From the NCBI GenBank assembly GCA_020048895.1, contig JAIFLV010000049.1:1-45734 (forward strand): a stretch of 45,734 nt of DNA, read 5' to 3'. Of this stretch, positions 8,952-17,522 are shown in pieces; positions within the stretch are counted from its first letter, which is position 1; each line of letters opens with the position of its first letter. Position numbers and translations under genes: made by a program. The notes under the pieces were generated by a model. It was not told where the DNA came from and did not search any database. It was given only the letters and a program-made list of their open reading frames with translations. Source of the DNA: Rhodoferax sp. (GTDB taxonomy: Bacteria; Pseudomonadota; Gammaproteobacteria; Burkholderiales; Burkholderiaceae_C).

Positions 8952-9023
8952 ATTGACTCCCTAAGTTTCGATCAGTGCAAGCGCGGTGACAAACGCCTGC
9001 ACTGAAACGCATATTGACACAAA
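8952..9023 (-). promoter_or_regulatory. Conserved leader upstream of the response regulator
   Basis: It has the same block order as the leader at 4828-4908: TTTGTGTCA, CAGGCGTTTGTCACCGCG, then ATCGAAACTTAGGGAGTC. Here the middle block is flanked by CAGTGCA and TGCACTG, which pair to give a clear stem with TTTGTCAC in the loop. The stem sequence differs from the other copy while the loop is kept, which hints at RNA structure. Confidence 0.55.
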
Positions 9024-9063
9024 CAACGGGGTCGCGCAACACTCTTTTGCGCTTGTGCTGCAC

Positions 9064-9678
9064 CTAAAGCCGCCGCCGCAGCCCCACAGCAAAAAAGTCT
9101 TCGCCGTTGGCGCCGTAGTTATTCAACAAGTCATACACCGAGCAGCGGTGATGCAAGCGTGCGAATAGCTCGGTGGAACGATTACCGGGTTTGGACAGCG
9201 CAACTTCCAGGAACAGCCAGTTGAGCACGCGACTGCCTTTGCCGTCCTGGCCTCGTTCGAGCGGGCTCACCGAGGTGGTGTACGAGATGCCCAGCGGCGC
9301 GGCGCTGAAGCTGGTGTGCACCGTATCGTTCCAGGGGAAACCACTCCAGCGCAGTGCCGGTGCGACCGCCACTTCACCCAGGGTGGCCACACCATTTTGC
9401 AGGCCCACCATGCCGTCGAGTTCCAGCGTCAGGGGCAGTGAACTCGAGCGCCACACCGTCTTCTTGGCGGTGAGCGCGACCAGGTAGTGTTCCAGAAAGT
9501 TGGCCCGCCCTTGCGTGAATCCGGCGGGCTCGGTGTCGTAATACTTGCCGGCGTAGACCCCCATGCTCCAGTCGCTCTCCTGGGCCATCACACCCAGGGG
9601 AAATGCCAGCGCTGCTGCCAGCAAACCACGGGCGATGCGGCTGCGGTTTGCGCAGTTGGATGAAGTCGATGTACCCAT
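9064..9678 (-). CDS. Outer-membrane beta-barrel protein, PagL/acyloxyacyl-hydrolase-like
   Basis: 204 residues from the ATG at 9678. It has a signal peptide (ARGLLAAALAFPLGVMAQ, cut before ESDWS), then alternating amphipathic strands and a C-terminal aromatic/hydrophobic strand ending FFAVGLRRRL. The motif FARLHHRCSVYDL near the C-terminus resembles the region holding the catalytic His and Ser of lipid A deacylase PagL, but spacing is not exact, so activity is uncertain. The track-length frame begins at 9837, but those extra residues lie over the preceding gene and look non-coding. It is 20 bp downstream of the TerB-like gene and probably co-transcribed. Confidence 0.65.
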   Translation of the reverse strand: MGTSTSSNCANRSRIARGLLAAALAFPLGVMAQESDWSMGVYAGKYYDTEPAGFTQGRANFLEHYLVALTAKKTVWRSSSLPLTLELDGMVGLQNGVATLGEVAVAPALRWSGFPWNDTVHTSFSAAPLGISYTTSVSPLERGQDGKGSRVLNWLFLEVALSKPGNRSTELFARLHHRCSVYDLLNNYGANGEDFFAVGLRRRL

Positions 9679-9698
9679 ATCAGCCTGCCCGCACGCAT

Positions 9699-10133
9699 TT
9701 AATTGGCTTGCAGCGACGGCGGGAGTTCGGACGCACGCAGCATGTGGTGGTGCAGATCCCAATGTTCCACGGCCGACACCAGCACAATTGATTCGCCCAA
9801 TGCCACGTGTCCGTCCACGGCGGCCAGCTTGACACACAGGTCCAGCACCTTGCGGCGCAACGCGGGGTCATCAATCTCTTCCAGCAGTGCGGCCAGGGTG
9901 TAATCATCAACCGGGCAGGAGTCAGCCCAGGCCAGTTGCTTGCTCGACAGCAGATCCTCGCAAAAAGCGTCGACCACTTCATGCAAGGCTTCGCGCTCCA
10001 ACCCCAGCTGCTGGTGGACGGCGAGTTCATCCAGCAATGCAAACTCCGCCTTGCCCACATCGCCATCTGCGACCAGGGTCAAGGCAACAATTCTCGCTGC
10101 GGCCTGCGGACTGTTCTGGGCATATTTACGCAT
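9699..10133 (-). CDS. TerB-like domain protein
   Basis: 144 residues from the ATG at 10133. It is an all-helical soluble protein with the repeated acidic motif of the TerB/DjlA-N fold (ALTLVADGDVGKAEFALLDE and LAAVDGHVALGESIVL), in which Asp/Glu residues may bind metal. These proteins occur with tellurite-resistance and stress genes, but the role of single-copy forms is not known. A longer frame to 10286 exists; the downstream start is chosen because the extra 51 residues show no family similarity. Confidence 0.75.
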   Translation of the reverse strand: MRKYAQNSPQAAARIVALTLVADGDVGKAEFALLDELAVHQQLGLEREALHEVVDAFCEDLLSSKQLAWADSCPVDDYTLAALLEEIDDPALRRKVLDLCVKLAAVDGHVALGESIVLVSAVEHWDLHHHMLRASELPPSLQAN

Positions 10134-10257
10134 TTCTCTTTTCTCACTCCTGGTTGGGTGTAGATGTCGGTCTTCAAAATGGAAGCACATTGTTTGCCGT
10201 TCCAGCCATTTGAAAAAGTAGATTTTCGAGAAGCCAAACTTCGCAAAAACCTGTGCC

Positions 10258-11232
10258 TCATTGCAGGAGTTGGGCGATGTGCACATACAGCGGGATACCG
10301 ATCAAGATGTTGAAAGGAAACGTCAGTCCCAGCGACATGCCAAAGTACAGCGACGGGTTGGCTTCGGGAATCGCATGGCGAATGACGGCCGGCACGGCGA
10401 TGTAGGAGGCACTGGCCGCCAGCACCATCAGCAGCGCCACGTTGCCGGTTGACATACCCAACAGCGTGCCCAACCCCAGCGCAATGCCCGCATGCACCAG
10501 CGGCCCGGCGATCGCATACACCAGGAGCCAGCCCGACTGCCCGCGCAACTGCCCCATATTGCGCGCGGCGAGCAGCCCCATGTCGAGCAAAAAGAACGCC
10601 AGCATGCCCTTGAACAAGTCCACTGAGAAGGGCTTCATGGCGGCCTGCCCGGAATCACCCGTCAGCACACCGATCACCATCGCGCCCAGCAGCAGGAGTT
10701 GCGCGCCATCGGTCAGCGCTTCGTGCAGGATGCGTCCCAGCGGCGGGTTGACTGACCGGTTGGCGTCCTGCGGATTGGCCGGCGCCTTTTGCCGTGCGTG
10801 GTTGGCCAGCACGACCGCCAGCACGATGGCGGGTGACTCCATCAGCGCCATGGCCGCTGCCATGTGGCCGCCAAAGCCGATGCCCTGGTTGTCCAGGTAC
10901 TGAACGGCGGTGATGAAGGTCACAGCGCTGACGGAGCCATACGTCGCAGCGATGGCGGCTGCATCAAAGCCGTTGAGAAAGCGGCGCAGCGTCAGGTAGC
11001 CCAGCACCGGCACCAGAATAGCCATGCCAAGCGCAGCACCCAAACTGATGAGAACCTCAGTTGTTAAACCTGATCCTGCGAGGGCAAAGCCGCCCTTCAA
11101 ACCCAGGGCCATCAGCAAATACAGCGACAGAAACCGCGATATCGGCGCAGGTATCTCCAAATTCGATTTCAGCGACCCCGCCAGGATGCCAAATACAAAA
11201 AACAAGATCGCGGGGTCGAAGAAACTTTGCAT
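10258..11232 (-). CDS. sbtA: SbtA-type sodium-dependent bicarbonate transporter
   Basis: A 324-residue inner-membrane protein with about ten hydrophobic helices, opening MQSFFDPAILFFVFGILAGSL and containing LYLLMALGLKGGFALA. Both match the SbtA (DUF897) family of Na+/HCO3- symporters known from cyanobacteria and widespread in proteobacteria. It would bring bicarbonate into the cell for anaplerotic or autotrophic carboxylation. No SbtB/PII-like partner gene is adjacent. The ribosome-binding site at the ATG 11232 is weak. Confidence 0.85.
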   Translation of the reverse strand: MQSFFDPAILFFVFGILAGSLKSNLEIPAPISRFLSLYLLMALGLKGGFALAGSGLTTEVLISLGAALGMAILVPVLGYLTLRRFLNGFDAAAIAATYGSVSAVTFITAVQYLDNQGIGFGGHMAAAMALMESPAIVLAVVLANHARQKAPANPQDANRSVNPPLGRILHEALTDGAQLLLLGAMVIGVLTGDSGQAAMKPFSVDLFKGMLAFFLLDMGLLAARNMGQLRGQSGWLLVYAIAGPLVHAGIALGLGTLLGMSTGNVALLMVLAASASYIAVPAVIRHAIPEANPSLYFGMSLGLTFPFNILIGIPLYVHIAQLLQ

Positions 11233-11356
11233 CAGTATTACTCAGGCATCCGTTCAAAATCTGGTGCAGCCACGCCATCTTGCGTTCCCGCTGGTAACGC
11301 TGGCCCCGACGGTAGTCCGGGTCTTGTAAGTCGGGCTAATTGCAGCAGAGATCCCA

Positions 11357-11524
11357 TTACAGCCAGGCCACCGCGCCGCCCAACAGGCTGGCTGCACCCA
11401 CGGCGGCCAGCAAACGGGCATCGCGCGCATTTTTTGCTCTGGCTTCATGCCACGCGGCGTAGAGTACGGCAAGCGCCAATCCCAGGGCGCCGATGGCGAG
11501 GTCAGGTGCGATGATGTCGTTCAT
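11357..11524 (-). CDS. Small membrane protein (55 residues)
   Basis: From the ATG at 11524, with AAGGAC about 9 bp upstream, the frame encodes two hydrophobic helices (LAIGALGLALAVLYAAW and LLAAVGAASLLGGAVAWL) joined by a basic loop (HEARAKNARDAR). I recognise no family. It lies between terC and sbtA on the same strand and could be co-expressed with either. Confidence 0.6.
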   Translation of the reverse strand: MNDIIAPDLAIGALGLALAVLYAAWHEARAKNARDARLLAAVGAASLLGGAVAWL

Positions 11525-11571
11525 GGTGTGTGTCCTTTAGTGAGTGTCGTTGGGTAAGTGTCGTTGGGTGT

Positions 11572-12531
11572 TCAACCTTTGGCCTGCGTCGGCGCACTGC
11601 GCACGCTCAGCAGCATCGTGAGCGCCAAAATGCCAATCACGACTCCGAGTGAGAACAGCACTGGAATCTTGTAGATGTCGATCAGGCACATCTTGGTACC
11701 AATGAACACCAGAATCACCGCCAGCCCATAGTTGAGCAAGTGGAACTTGTTGGCCACTGCTGCCAGCAGGAAATACATGGCACGCAAACCCAATATGGCA
11801 AACACGTTGCTGGTGAGCACGATAAACGGATCGCTGGTGATGGCGAAGATGGCGGGGATCGAGTCCACGGCAAAGATCACGTCGGTGAGCGCAATCAGAC
11901 AGATCACCATGAACAGCGGCGTGGCGATCTTCTTGCCATTCTCCACCGTCCAGAACTTTTCACCGTCGTAGTTCTTGCTCACCGGCAGCAGTTTGCGCAG
12001 CAGCTTGAGCGCGGGGTTGTCCTCGAGATCGGGCTCCTTGCCCGCGGCCCACCACATCTTCACACCGGTGAGAATCAAGAAGGCACCGAACACATACAAG
12101 ATCCAGTGGAATTGGGCCAGCAGCCAGCCGCCCACCAGAATCATCACCGTGCGCAAGACAATGGCTCCGATGATGCCGATCATCAACACCCGCTTCTGAA
12201 AGTGCGAAGGCACTGCGAAGTAGGTAAAAATCATCAGGAAGACAAAAATGTTGTCCACCGCCAGGGATTTTTCGATCAGGTAGCCCGTCAGGAACTCGAG
12301 CGACTTGGTGTTGGCAATCTCGGTCGAGCCGGTGCCGTCTTTCACCGCCCACCAGAAGAGCGCGTTGAACAAAAAGCTCAAGCCAACCCACACCAGCGAC
12401 CAGTTGAGTGCTTCCTTGACGCCAATATCGTGCGAGCCCTGCTTTTTGAGCACGACAAAATCGATGAACAGCGACACCAGCACGATGCCGCAAAAAGTGA
12501 CCCACAGCCACAAGGGCGCGATGGTTTGCAT
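11572..12531 (-). CDS. terC: TerC/Alx family integral membrane protein
   Basis: 319 residues with at least seven membrane helices. The family's acidic membrane motifs are visible (VSLFIDFVVL near the start, EKSLAVDNIFVFLMIF, LTDVIFAVDSIPAIFAIT). TerC/Alx proteins export manganese and help metalate secreted proteins; some act in tellurite resistance. The start ATG has AAGGG 6 bp upstream. The roughly 120-base leader can form a hairpin but does not show the conserved core of the manganese (yybP-ykoY) riboswitch that often precedes this family. Confidence 0.9.
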   Translation of the reverse strand: MQTIAPLWLWVTFCGIVLVSLFIDFVVLKKQGSHDIGVKEALNWSLVWVGLSFLFNALFWWAVKDGTGSTEIANTKSLEFLTGYLIEKSLAVDNIFVFLMIFTYFAVPSHFQKRVLMIGIIGAIVLRTVMILVGGWLLAQFHWILYVFGAFLILTGVKMWWAAGKEPDLEDNPALKLLRKLLPVSKNYDGEKFWTVENGKKIATPLFMVICLIALTDVIFAVDSIPAIFAITSDPFIVLTSNVFAILGLRAMYFLLAAVANKFHLLNYGLAVILVFIGTKMCLIDIYKIPVLFSLGVVIGILALTMLLSVRSAPTQAKG

Positions 12532-12771
12532 AGAAAACCCTTACAAGTTGGAGAACAGCTACCCGCCTGGGGCGCTTTGCTTGTGCCGTGGCCTAACACG
12601 CCAAAGCACGGTGATGCCCAAGTTTAGCGTTGTGAAACCCTATTTATGCTGAGTTAATCGGATATTTGGTTCGGAAAAAATGGATAGTCAGCACACATTT
12701 GCCTGCTTCAACAGGCAGAGCCGAAACAGCATCATTGCCGCTTGATCACACCAAGAAGTGAAAGGATTCCC

Positions 12772-13149
12772 GTGCTCTACGTTGTTTCATGGTTTTTTGT
12801 TCTGACGCTTCTCGCCGTCTGGTCTGCGTGCATCTGGATCGCGCACTCCCTTGCGAGCTGGTCATTGACGGGCATTGGGTCGGTGGTGGGGCAGACACAG
12901 CAGATTGATCGCCAACCCTTTCCCGACTGGATTGCAGCCTGGATACCGCCTGATCTTGTTTTGGCACTCAAGGCAACCGCTGCAAGCGCTTTGCCATGGG
13001 TTGAGTCTGCGCTCAATGCACTGCCGTCGGTGGGCAGTTGGCTCTCGCCTCTGGCCTGGACGGTGTGGGGAATCGGGTTTGTGATTCTTGCGGTGGGCGC
13101 GGCGTTGCTGCATGCACTGATTTCAATGTCGCGTCGAGCCACTGCCTGA
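12772..13149 (+). CDS. Hypothetical membrane protein
   Basis: 125 residues from the GTG at 12772, chosen because AAAGGA at 12761-12766 lies just upstream; a TTG at 12742 would add ten residues. It has one N-terminal helix (VVSWFFVLTLLAVWSACIWI) and one C-terminal helix (TVWGIGFVILAVGAALLHAL) around a Trp/Pro-rich segment. I do not recognise the family. Its TGA overlaps the ATG of the DUF2062 gene, so the two are translationally coupled. Confidence 0.7.
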   Translation: MLYVVSWFFVLTLLAVWSACIWIAHSLASWSLTGIGSVVGQTQQIDRQPFPDWIAAWIPPDLVLALKATAASALPWVESALNALPSVGSWLSPLAWTVWGIGFVILAVGAALLHALISMSRRATA

Positions 13150-13673
13150 TGAAGCGTAGCAGTACCCCCTGGTGGGAACAGATCAACAAGTCGCTGCCAA
13201 CCCGGGATGTTTTGTCTGCCCACCCGTGGTTGCGACCGGTTGCAGACCGTTTGCTCCATCCGCAGCTCTGGAGATTTCAGCATGAGGCGGTTGCACGCGG
13301 CGTAGCCGTTGGCACCTTTTGGGCCTTCGTCATTCCGGTCGGGCAGATCGTCGTGGCCGCTGCCCATTGCACCTTGTGGCGCGCCAATATTCCGGCCGCC
13401 GCAGCGATGACGATGGTCACCAACCCGCTGACGATTGGCTTCTGGCTCTGGCTGGCATACCAACTGGGTACGCTGGTTTTAGGTGCACCTGTGGGCTCCA
13501 GCATTCCCCTGGTCGAAGGCCCACAGTCGTGGTTGGGCGAGTTTGGCTGGCCCACCGTGCTGGGCATGGGCATGTTCGCAGTGGGCGGCGCGTCCCTCGG
13601 TTATGTAGGTGTCAAGCTTCTGTGGCGCTTGCGCATCTGGATCGCGTTGCGCACGCGTCGCTCGAACCGATGA
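13149..13673 (+). CDS. DUF2062 family membrane protein
   Basis: 174 residues from the ATG that overlaps the preceding stop. The sequence ALRRHSVARG-type motif of the family is seen as QHEAVARGVAVGTFWAFVIP, followed by QIVVAAAHCTLWRANIPAA and NPLTIGFWLWLAYQLG. These match DUF2062, a short integral membrane domain often found alone or fused to glycosyltransferases. Function is unknown. Confidence 0.85.
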   Translation: MKRSSTPWWEQINKSLPTRDVLSAHPWLRPVADRLLHPQLWRFQHEAVARGVAVGTFWAFVIPVGQIVVAAAHCTLWRANIPAAAAMTMVTNPLTIGFWLWLAYQLGTLVLGAPVGSSIPLVEGPQSWLGEFGWPTVLGMGMFAVGGASLGYVGVKLLWRLRIWIALRTRRSNR

Positions 13674-13745
13674 AAACGAAACAGTGTCTATGTCGGCATT
13701 TGCATCTTCTTGGACCTGGTTGCGTCCGATACATTCTGGAAAAAT

Positions 13746-14216
13746 ATGACTGATCTCGTGAAACTGTTGCACCTTGTGGCCGCCATCTTCTGGATGGGCG
13801 GTATGGCATTCATGCTGATGGCGCTGCGACCTGCGGCCATCGCGTTGATGCAGCCACCTGAACGTCTGATGTTGATGGGGGCCGTGTGGAAACGATTTTT
13901 CCCGGTTGTCCTTGTATCTGCCATCGCCCTGTTCGCGACCGGTGCCAATTTGTACACCACGCTGTTTCGGGCAATCAAGGAGGCCACTGGTCAGGGCTCC
14001 GTGCCATTGGGGTGGAACCTCATGCTGGTGCTGGGGCTGTTGATGATGGTGATATTCGCCTACATCTACGGTGTCACCTACCCGAAGTTCAAGCGTGCGA
14101 TGACCTCCCTGGATTGGCCGCTGGCGGGCCAGGCGGCAGCGCAAGTGCATCTGTTGATGGTCACCAACTTCACGTTGGGCTGGCTGGCCATCGCCGCGGT
14201 TCGACTGGTTCGCTGA
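13746..14216 (+). CDS. CopD-like integral membrane protein
   Basis: 156 residues from the ATG at 13746, with four hydrophobic helices (VKLLHLVAAIFWMGGMAFML, VVLVSAIALFATGANLY, LMLVLGLLMMVIFAYIYGV, VTNFTLGWLAIAAVRLV). The opening HLVAAIFWMGGM matches the CopD-type haem/copper membrane fold. The electron or metal ligand is not known. It follows the DUF2062 gene by 72 bp on the same strand. Confidence 0.75.
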   Translation: MTDLVKLLHLVAAIFWMGGMAFMLMALRPAAIALMQPPERLMLMGAVWKRFFPVVLVSAIALFATGANLYTTLFRAIKEATGQGSVPLGWNLMLVLGLLMMVIFAYIYGVTYPKFKRAMTSLDWPLAGQAAAQVHLLMVTNFTLGWLAIAAVRLVR

Positions 14217-14233
14217 AGCACCGACCGTGCGTC

Positions 14234-14926
14234 TCAGGCCCTTGGTGCACGGCCTCCAAAAATGGCGCCACCCACCCGCACCATCGTGCTCCCCGAAGCA
14301 ACCGCCGCTTCCAGATCAGCGCTCATGCCCATGGACAGTGTATCCAGCGCAATTCCTGCTGCATTTACTGCATCAAAAATGGCCCTGGCGCTTTCAAACA
14401 CTGCGCAGGCAGCTACAAAATCATGAGCAGGCTCAGGGATGCACATCAGACCACGCAGGCGCAACCTGGGCAGTTCTGCCACTTCGCGTGCCAGTGGCAG
14501 CACATCCTGCGGCGCCACGCCCGACTTGGTGGCACCACCGTCCACATTCACCTGAATGCAGAGTTGCAGGGGCAACAACGTGAGCGGCCGCTGTTCATGC
14601 AGTCGCTGGGCAATTTTCAGGCGATCAACGGTATGCACCCAATCGAAATGCTCGGCCACCAGGCGCGTCTTGTTGCTCTGAACCGGGCCAATGCAGTGCC
14701 ACTGCAGCGGCAGGTGCCGCAGCAACGCGATTTTCTCAACCGCTTCCTGAATATAGTTTTCGCCAAACGCCGTTTGCCCCGCGGCAAAAGCGGCTTCTAC
14801 CGCGTCGGCACCGAAGGTTTTGGACACCGCCAATAGCGTCACCGCATCGGTCGGTCGCCTCGCTTGCCGACAGGCTTGGGCAATGCGGTTTTGCACCGTC
14901 TTAATATTTTCGGCAATCATGGTCAT
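14234..14926 (-). CDS. yggS: YggS/PLPBP, pyridoxal 5'-phosphate homeostasis protein
   Basis: A 230-residue TIM-barrel PLP carrier. Diagnostic stretches are LLAVSKTFGADAVEAAF (the Lys binds PLP), FGENYIQEAVEKI, WHCIGPVQSNKTRL, VNVDGGATKSG, and LSMGMSADLEAAVASGSTMV with a phosphate-binding loop. It keeps free PLP low and affects amino-acid metabolism. It is divergent from pilT, a conserved pairing in proteobacteria. Copy C of the 59-bp dispersed motif lies within it without changing the length of the protein. Confidence 0.95.
   Translation of the reverse strand: MTMIAENIKTVQNRIAQACRQARRPTDAVTLLAVSKTFGADAVEAAFAAGQTAFGENYIQEAVEKIALLRHLPLQWHCIGPVQSNKTRLVAEHFDWVHTVDRLKIAQRLHEQRPLTLLPLQLCIQVNVDGGATKSGVAPQDVLPLAREVAELPRLRLRGLMCIPEPAHDFVAACAVFESARAIFDAVNAAGIALDTLSMGMSADLEAAVASGSTMVRVGGAIFGGRAPRA
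14370..14428 (-). repeat. Dispersed 59-bp motif, copy C (inside yggS)
   Basis: Minus-strand reading begins GCTCATGATTTTGTAGC and continues with TGCGCA and AGCGCC at the family offsets. The reading frame is the same as in copies A and D and encodes AHDFVAACAVFESARAIFD. Confidence 0.5.
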
Positions 14927-15003
14927 AATCTGCCAAGCGTAACAAACAAAGACCTTGCGGGACAGACCTTTGGATCGGTCCCCAACTGACTAGGGGAAAC
15001 TTC

Positions 15004-16047
15004 GTGGACATTACCCAATTGCTGGCATTCAGCGTGAAGAACAAGGCATCTGACCTGCACCTCTCGGCCGGTTTGCCGCCGATGATCCGGGTGCACGGCG
15101 ATGTGCGCCGCATCAACGTCGAGGCGCTGGACCACAAGCAGGTGCACGGCATGGTCTACGACATCATGAACGATGGCCAGCGCAAGCACTTTGAAGAGTT
15201 CCTGGAAATCGACTTTTCATTCGAGATCGACGGCTTGGCGCGATTCCGGGTCAATGCCTTCAACCACAACCGCGGGGCAGGCGCGGTGTTTCGGACCATT
15301 CCAAGCAAGATCCTGTCGCTCGAGCAACTCAACGCCCCCAAGATTTTTGGTGACCTCGCCCTCAAACCCCGCGGCATGGTGCTGGTGACCGGCCCCACCG
15401 GCTCCGGCAAGTCCACCACGCTGGCGGCCATGGTCAACTACCTCAATGAGACTGAGTTTGGCCACATCCTCACCGTGGAAGACCCGATCGAATTTGTGCA
15501 CGAGTCCAAGAAATGCCTGGTGAACCAACGCGAAGTCGGACCCCACACCCTCTCCTTTGCCGCCGCCCTGCGCTCTGCCCTGCGCGAAGACCCGGACTGC
15601 ATTCTGGTGGGCGAAATGCGCGACCTGGAAACCATCCGTCTGGCCATGACCGCGGCAGAAACCGGACACCTGGTGTTTGGCACGCTGCACACCTCCAGCG
15701 CGGCCAAAACGATTGACCGGATCATCGACGTGTTCCCCGCCGACGAAAAGGAAATGGTACGCGCCATGCTCTCCGAATCGCTACAGGCAGTGATCTCGCA
15801 AACCCTGTGCAAGACCAAGGATGGACAGGGCCGCGTAGCCGCACACGAGATCATGCTCGGCACCAGTGCCATTCGTAACCTGATCCGCGAAGCCAAGGTG
15901 GCGCAGATGTATTCCAGTATTCAGACCGGCAACAGCGTGGGCATGAAAACACTCGATCAGGACCTGACAGAACTTGTCAAGCGCAACGTCATCAGCCCGT
16001 CCGAGGCCCGTGCAAAAGCCAAGATTCCCGAGAATTTCCCCGGCTAG
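15004..16047 (+). CDS. pilT: PilT, type IV pilus retraction ATPase
   Basis: A 347-residue hexameric ATPase of the secretion-ATPase family that drives pilus retraction at the inner membrane. Visible motifs are Walker A (GPTGSGKSTTLAAM), the Asp box (ILTVEDPIEF), Walker B (DCILVGEMRDLETI) and the His box (TGHLVFGTLHTSS). The PilT-specific AIRNLIREAK motif is near the C-terminus. The start is GTG at 15004 with AGGGGAA about 6 bp upstream. It is followed by pilU on the same strand. Confidence 0.97.
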   Translation: MDITQLLAFSVKNKASDLHLSAGLPPMIRVHGDVRRINVEALDHKQVHGMVYDIMNDGQRKHFEEFLEIDFSFEIDGLARFRVNAFNHNRGAGAVFRTIPSKILSLEQLNAPKIFGDLALKPRGMVLVTGPTGSGKSTTLAAMVNYLNETEFGHILTVEDPIEFVHESKKCLVNQREVGPHTLSFAAALRSALREDPDCILVGEMRDLETIRLAMTAAETGHLVFGTLHTSSAAKTIDRIIDVFPADEKEMVRAMLSESLQAVISQTLCKTKDGQGRVAAHEIMLGTSAIRNLIREAKVAQMYSSIQTGNSVGMKTLDQDLTELVKRNVISPSEARAKAKIPENFPG

Positions 16048-16063
16048 ATATGGCACACCCCCC

Positions 16064-16110
16064 GGCTTCGCTGCGCTACGCTCTCCCCCTTGCAGGGGGC
16101 AACACCATCT
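16064..16110 (+). repeat. GC-rich intergenic repeat between pilT and pilU
   Basis: This stretch (GGCTTCGCTGCGCTACGC followed by a CCCCCTTGCAGGGGG hairpin) resembles the repeat family seen downstream of pilU at 17340-17490. No gene is visible in the 148-bp gap. Confidence 0.5.
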
Positions 16111-16195
16111 GTCCGGCGAAGCCGGTCCCGCGGTGTTCCTGGTTTGGGGGAACCCTTCGTTCCTCTGCCTCAAACTATTTTTGAAGGGAGCTCTC

Positions 16196-17332
16196 ATGGA
16201 GCGCGATCAAGCCACCAAATTTATCAATGACCTCTTGAAGCTGATGGTCAGCCGCAATGGGAGCGACCTGTTTATTACCGGCGACTTCCCACCGGCGATC
16301 AAGGTCGATGGCAAGGTGACCAAGGTATCGCCACAGCCGCTCAACGCCGCCCATACGCTGGCGTTGGCGCGCTCGATCATGAACGACAAGCAGGTGGCCG
16401 AGTTCGAAAAGACCAAGGAAGGCAACTTTGCCATCTCGCCGCCGGGCATTGGGCGCTTTCGGGTCAATGCGTTCATACAACAGGGCAAGGTTGGCATGGT
16501 GCTGCGGGTCATTCCGCAAGTGCTGCCTACCATTGATGGCCTGGGTGTGCCGCAGATACTGAAGGAAATTGTTCTGTCCAAGCGCGGCTTATGCATCATG
16601 GTGGGTGCCACCGGCTCGGGCAAATCCACCACGCTGGCCGCCATGGTGGACTGGCGCAACGACAACTCTTACGGTCACATCATCACGATCGAGGACCCGG
16701 TGGAGTTTGTGCATATGCACAAGAATTGCGTAGTCACCCAGCGCGAAGTGGGGCTGGACACCGACACTTGGGAGTCGGCACTCAAGAACACCCTGCGCCA
16801 GGCACCGGATGTGATTCTGATGGGGGAAATCCGGGACCGCGAAACCATGGAGCACGCCGTGGCTTTTGCCGAGACAGGGCACCTGTGCCTGGCCACGTTG
16901 CACGCCAACAGTGCCAACCAGGCGCTCGACCGCATCATCAATTTCTTCCCCGAAGAGCGGCGCAGCCAGTTGCTGATGGACCTGTCACTCAACCTCAAGG
17001 CCATCGTGTCGCAGCGCCTTATCCCCAAGCAGGATGGCAAGGGCCGCTCTGCAGCGGTGGAGATCCTGATCAATTCGCCGCTGATCTCCGACCTGATCTT
17101 CAAGGGCGACGTCGCTGAGGTCAAGGAGATCATGAAGAAGAGCCGCCAGGCCGGCATGCAGACCTTCGACCAAGCGCTGTTTGACCTGTACGAGGCCAAT
17201 GCCATCACCTACGAAGACGCGCTGCGCAATGCCGATTCGCTCAATGACCTGCGCCTGCAAATCAAACTCAACAGCCAGCGCGGCAAGTCCAACGACCTGT
17301 CCGCCGGCACCGAAGGCTTCGCGATCATGTAG
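16196..17332 (+). CDS. pilU: PilU, PilT-like type IV pilus ATPase
   Basis: 378 residues from the ATG at 16196, with AAGGGAG about 7 bp upstream. It has Walker A (GATGSGKSTTLAAM), the Asp box (IITIEDPVEF), Walker B (DVILMGEIRDRETMEH) and the His box (TGHLCLATLHANSANQ). The C-terminal region (LRLQIKLNSQR) is typical of PilU, the PilT-dependent accessory retraction motor. A longer frame exists upstream, but it runs through the intergenic repeat and is not coding. Confidence 0.96.
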   Translation: MERDQATKFINDLLKLMVSRNGSDLFITGDFPPAIKVDGKVTKVSPQPLNAAHTLALARSIMNDKQVAEFEKTKEGNFAISPPGIGRFRVNAFIQQGKVGMVLRVIPQVLPTIDGLGVPQILKEIVLSKRGLCIMVGATGSGKSTTLAAMVDWRNDNSYGHIITIEDPVEFVHMHKNCVVTQREVGLDTDTWESALKNTLRQAPDVILMGEIRDRETMEHAVAFAETGHLCLATLHANSANQALDRIINFFPEERRSQLLMDLSLNLKAIVSQRLIPKQDGKGRSAAVEILINSPLISDLIFKGDVAEVKEIMKKSRQAGMQTFDQALFDLYEANAITYEDALRNADSLNDLRLQIKLNSQRGKSNDLSAGTEGFAIM

Positions 17333-17367
17333 ATATTGCCCCACGCTCGTCACTGCGTGTACTTCGC

Positions 17368-17490
17368 TGCCCCCCAAGGGGGCTAATTTTGCTTGGGGCG
17401 GCCCGGCGCTGTAAACTGGCCCCCACACTCCGCCGCTGCGCGGGTCGTTGCCCCCCAAGGGGGCTAATTTTGCTTGGGGCGGCCCGGCGC
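17368..17490 (+). repeat. Two direct copies of a 42-bp GC-rich unit downstream of pilU
   Basis: Positions 17368-17409 and 17449-17490 are the same 42-base sequence (beginning TGCCCCCCAAGGGGGCTAAT and ending CGGCCCGGCGC), separated by 39 bp. Each contains the hairpin CCCCCCAAGGGGGC and a second CGCCCC/GGGGCG-type complement. The second copy ends 32 bp before the next start codon. Confidence 0.9.
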
Positions 17491-17522
17491 AAAATTGCCC
17501 TTCGCCTTCGAAAGGATTGGCT

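Noticed and set aside
8952..9023. Cyclic-di-GMP (GEMM) riboswitch in the shared leader
   Set aside because: Tempting next to a diguanylate cyclase, but the GEMM core is not present.
9679..9837. N-terminal extension of the outer-membrane barrel gene
   Set aside because: The extension overlaps the TerB-like gene in another frame, and the signal peptide fits a start at 9678.
11240..11345. Possible fossil reading frame between sbtA and the small membrane protein gene
   Set aside because: A minus-strand stretch reads DPDYRRGQRYQRER-like residues, but it is short, has no start and cannot be assigned; it overlaps the sbtA upstream region.
12532..12660. Possible manganese (yybP-ykoY) riboswitch in the terC leader
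   Set aside because: The family is often preceded by one, but the conserved core could not be found; only a simple CCGTG/CACGG hairpin is present.
15974..16195. N-terminal extension of pilU
   Set aside because: The extra 74 residues translate the end of pilT and an intergenic repeat; the ATG at 16196 has a good ribosome-binding site and matches the family start.
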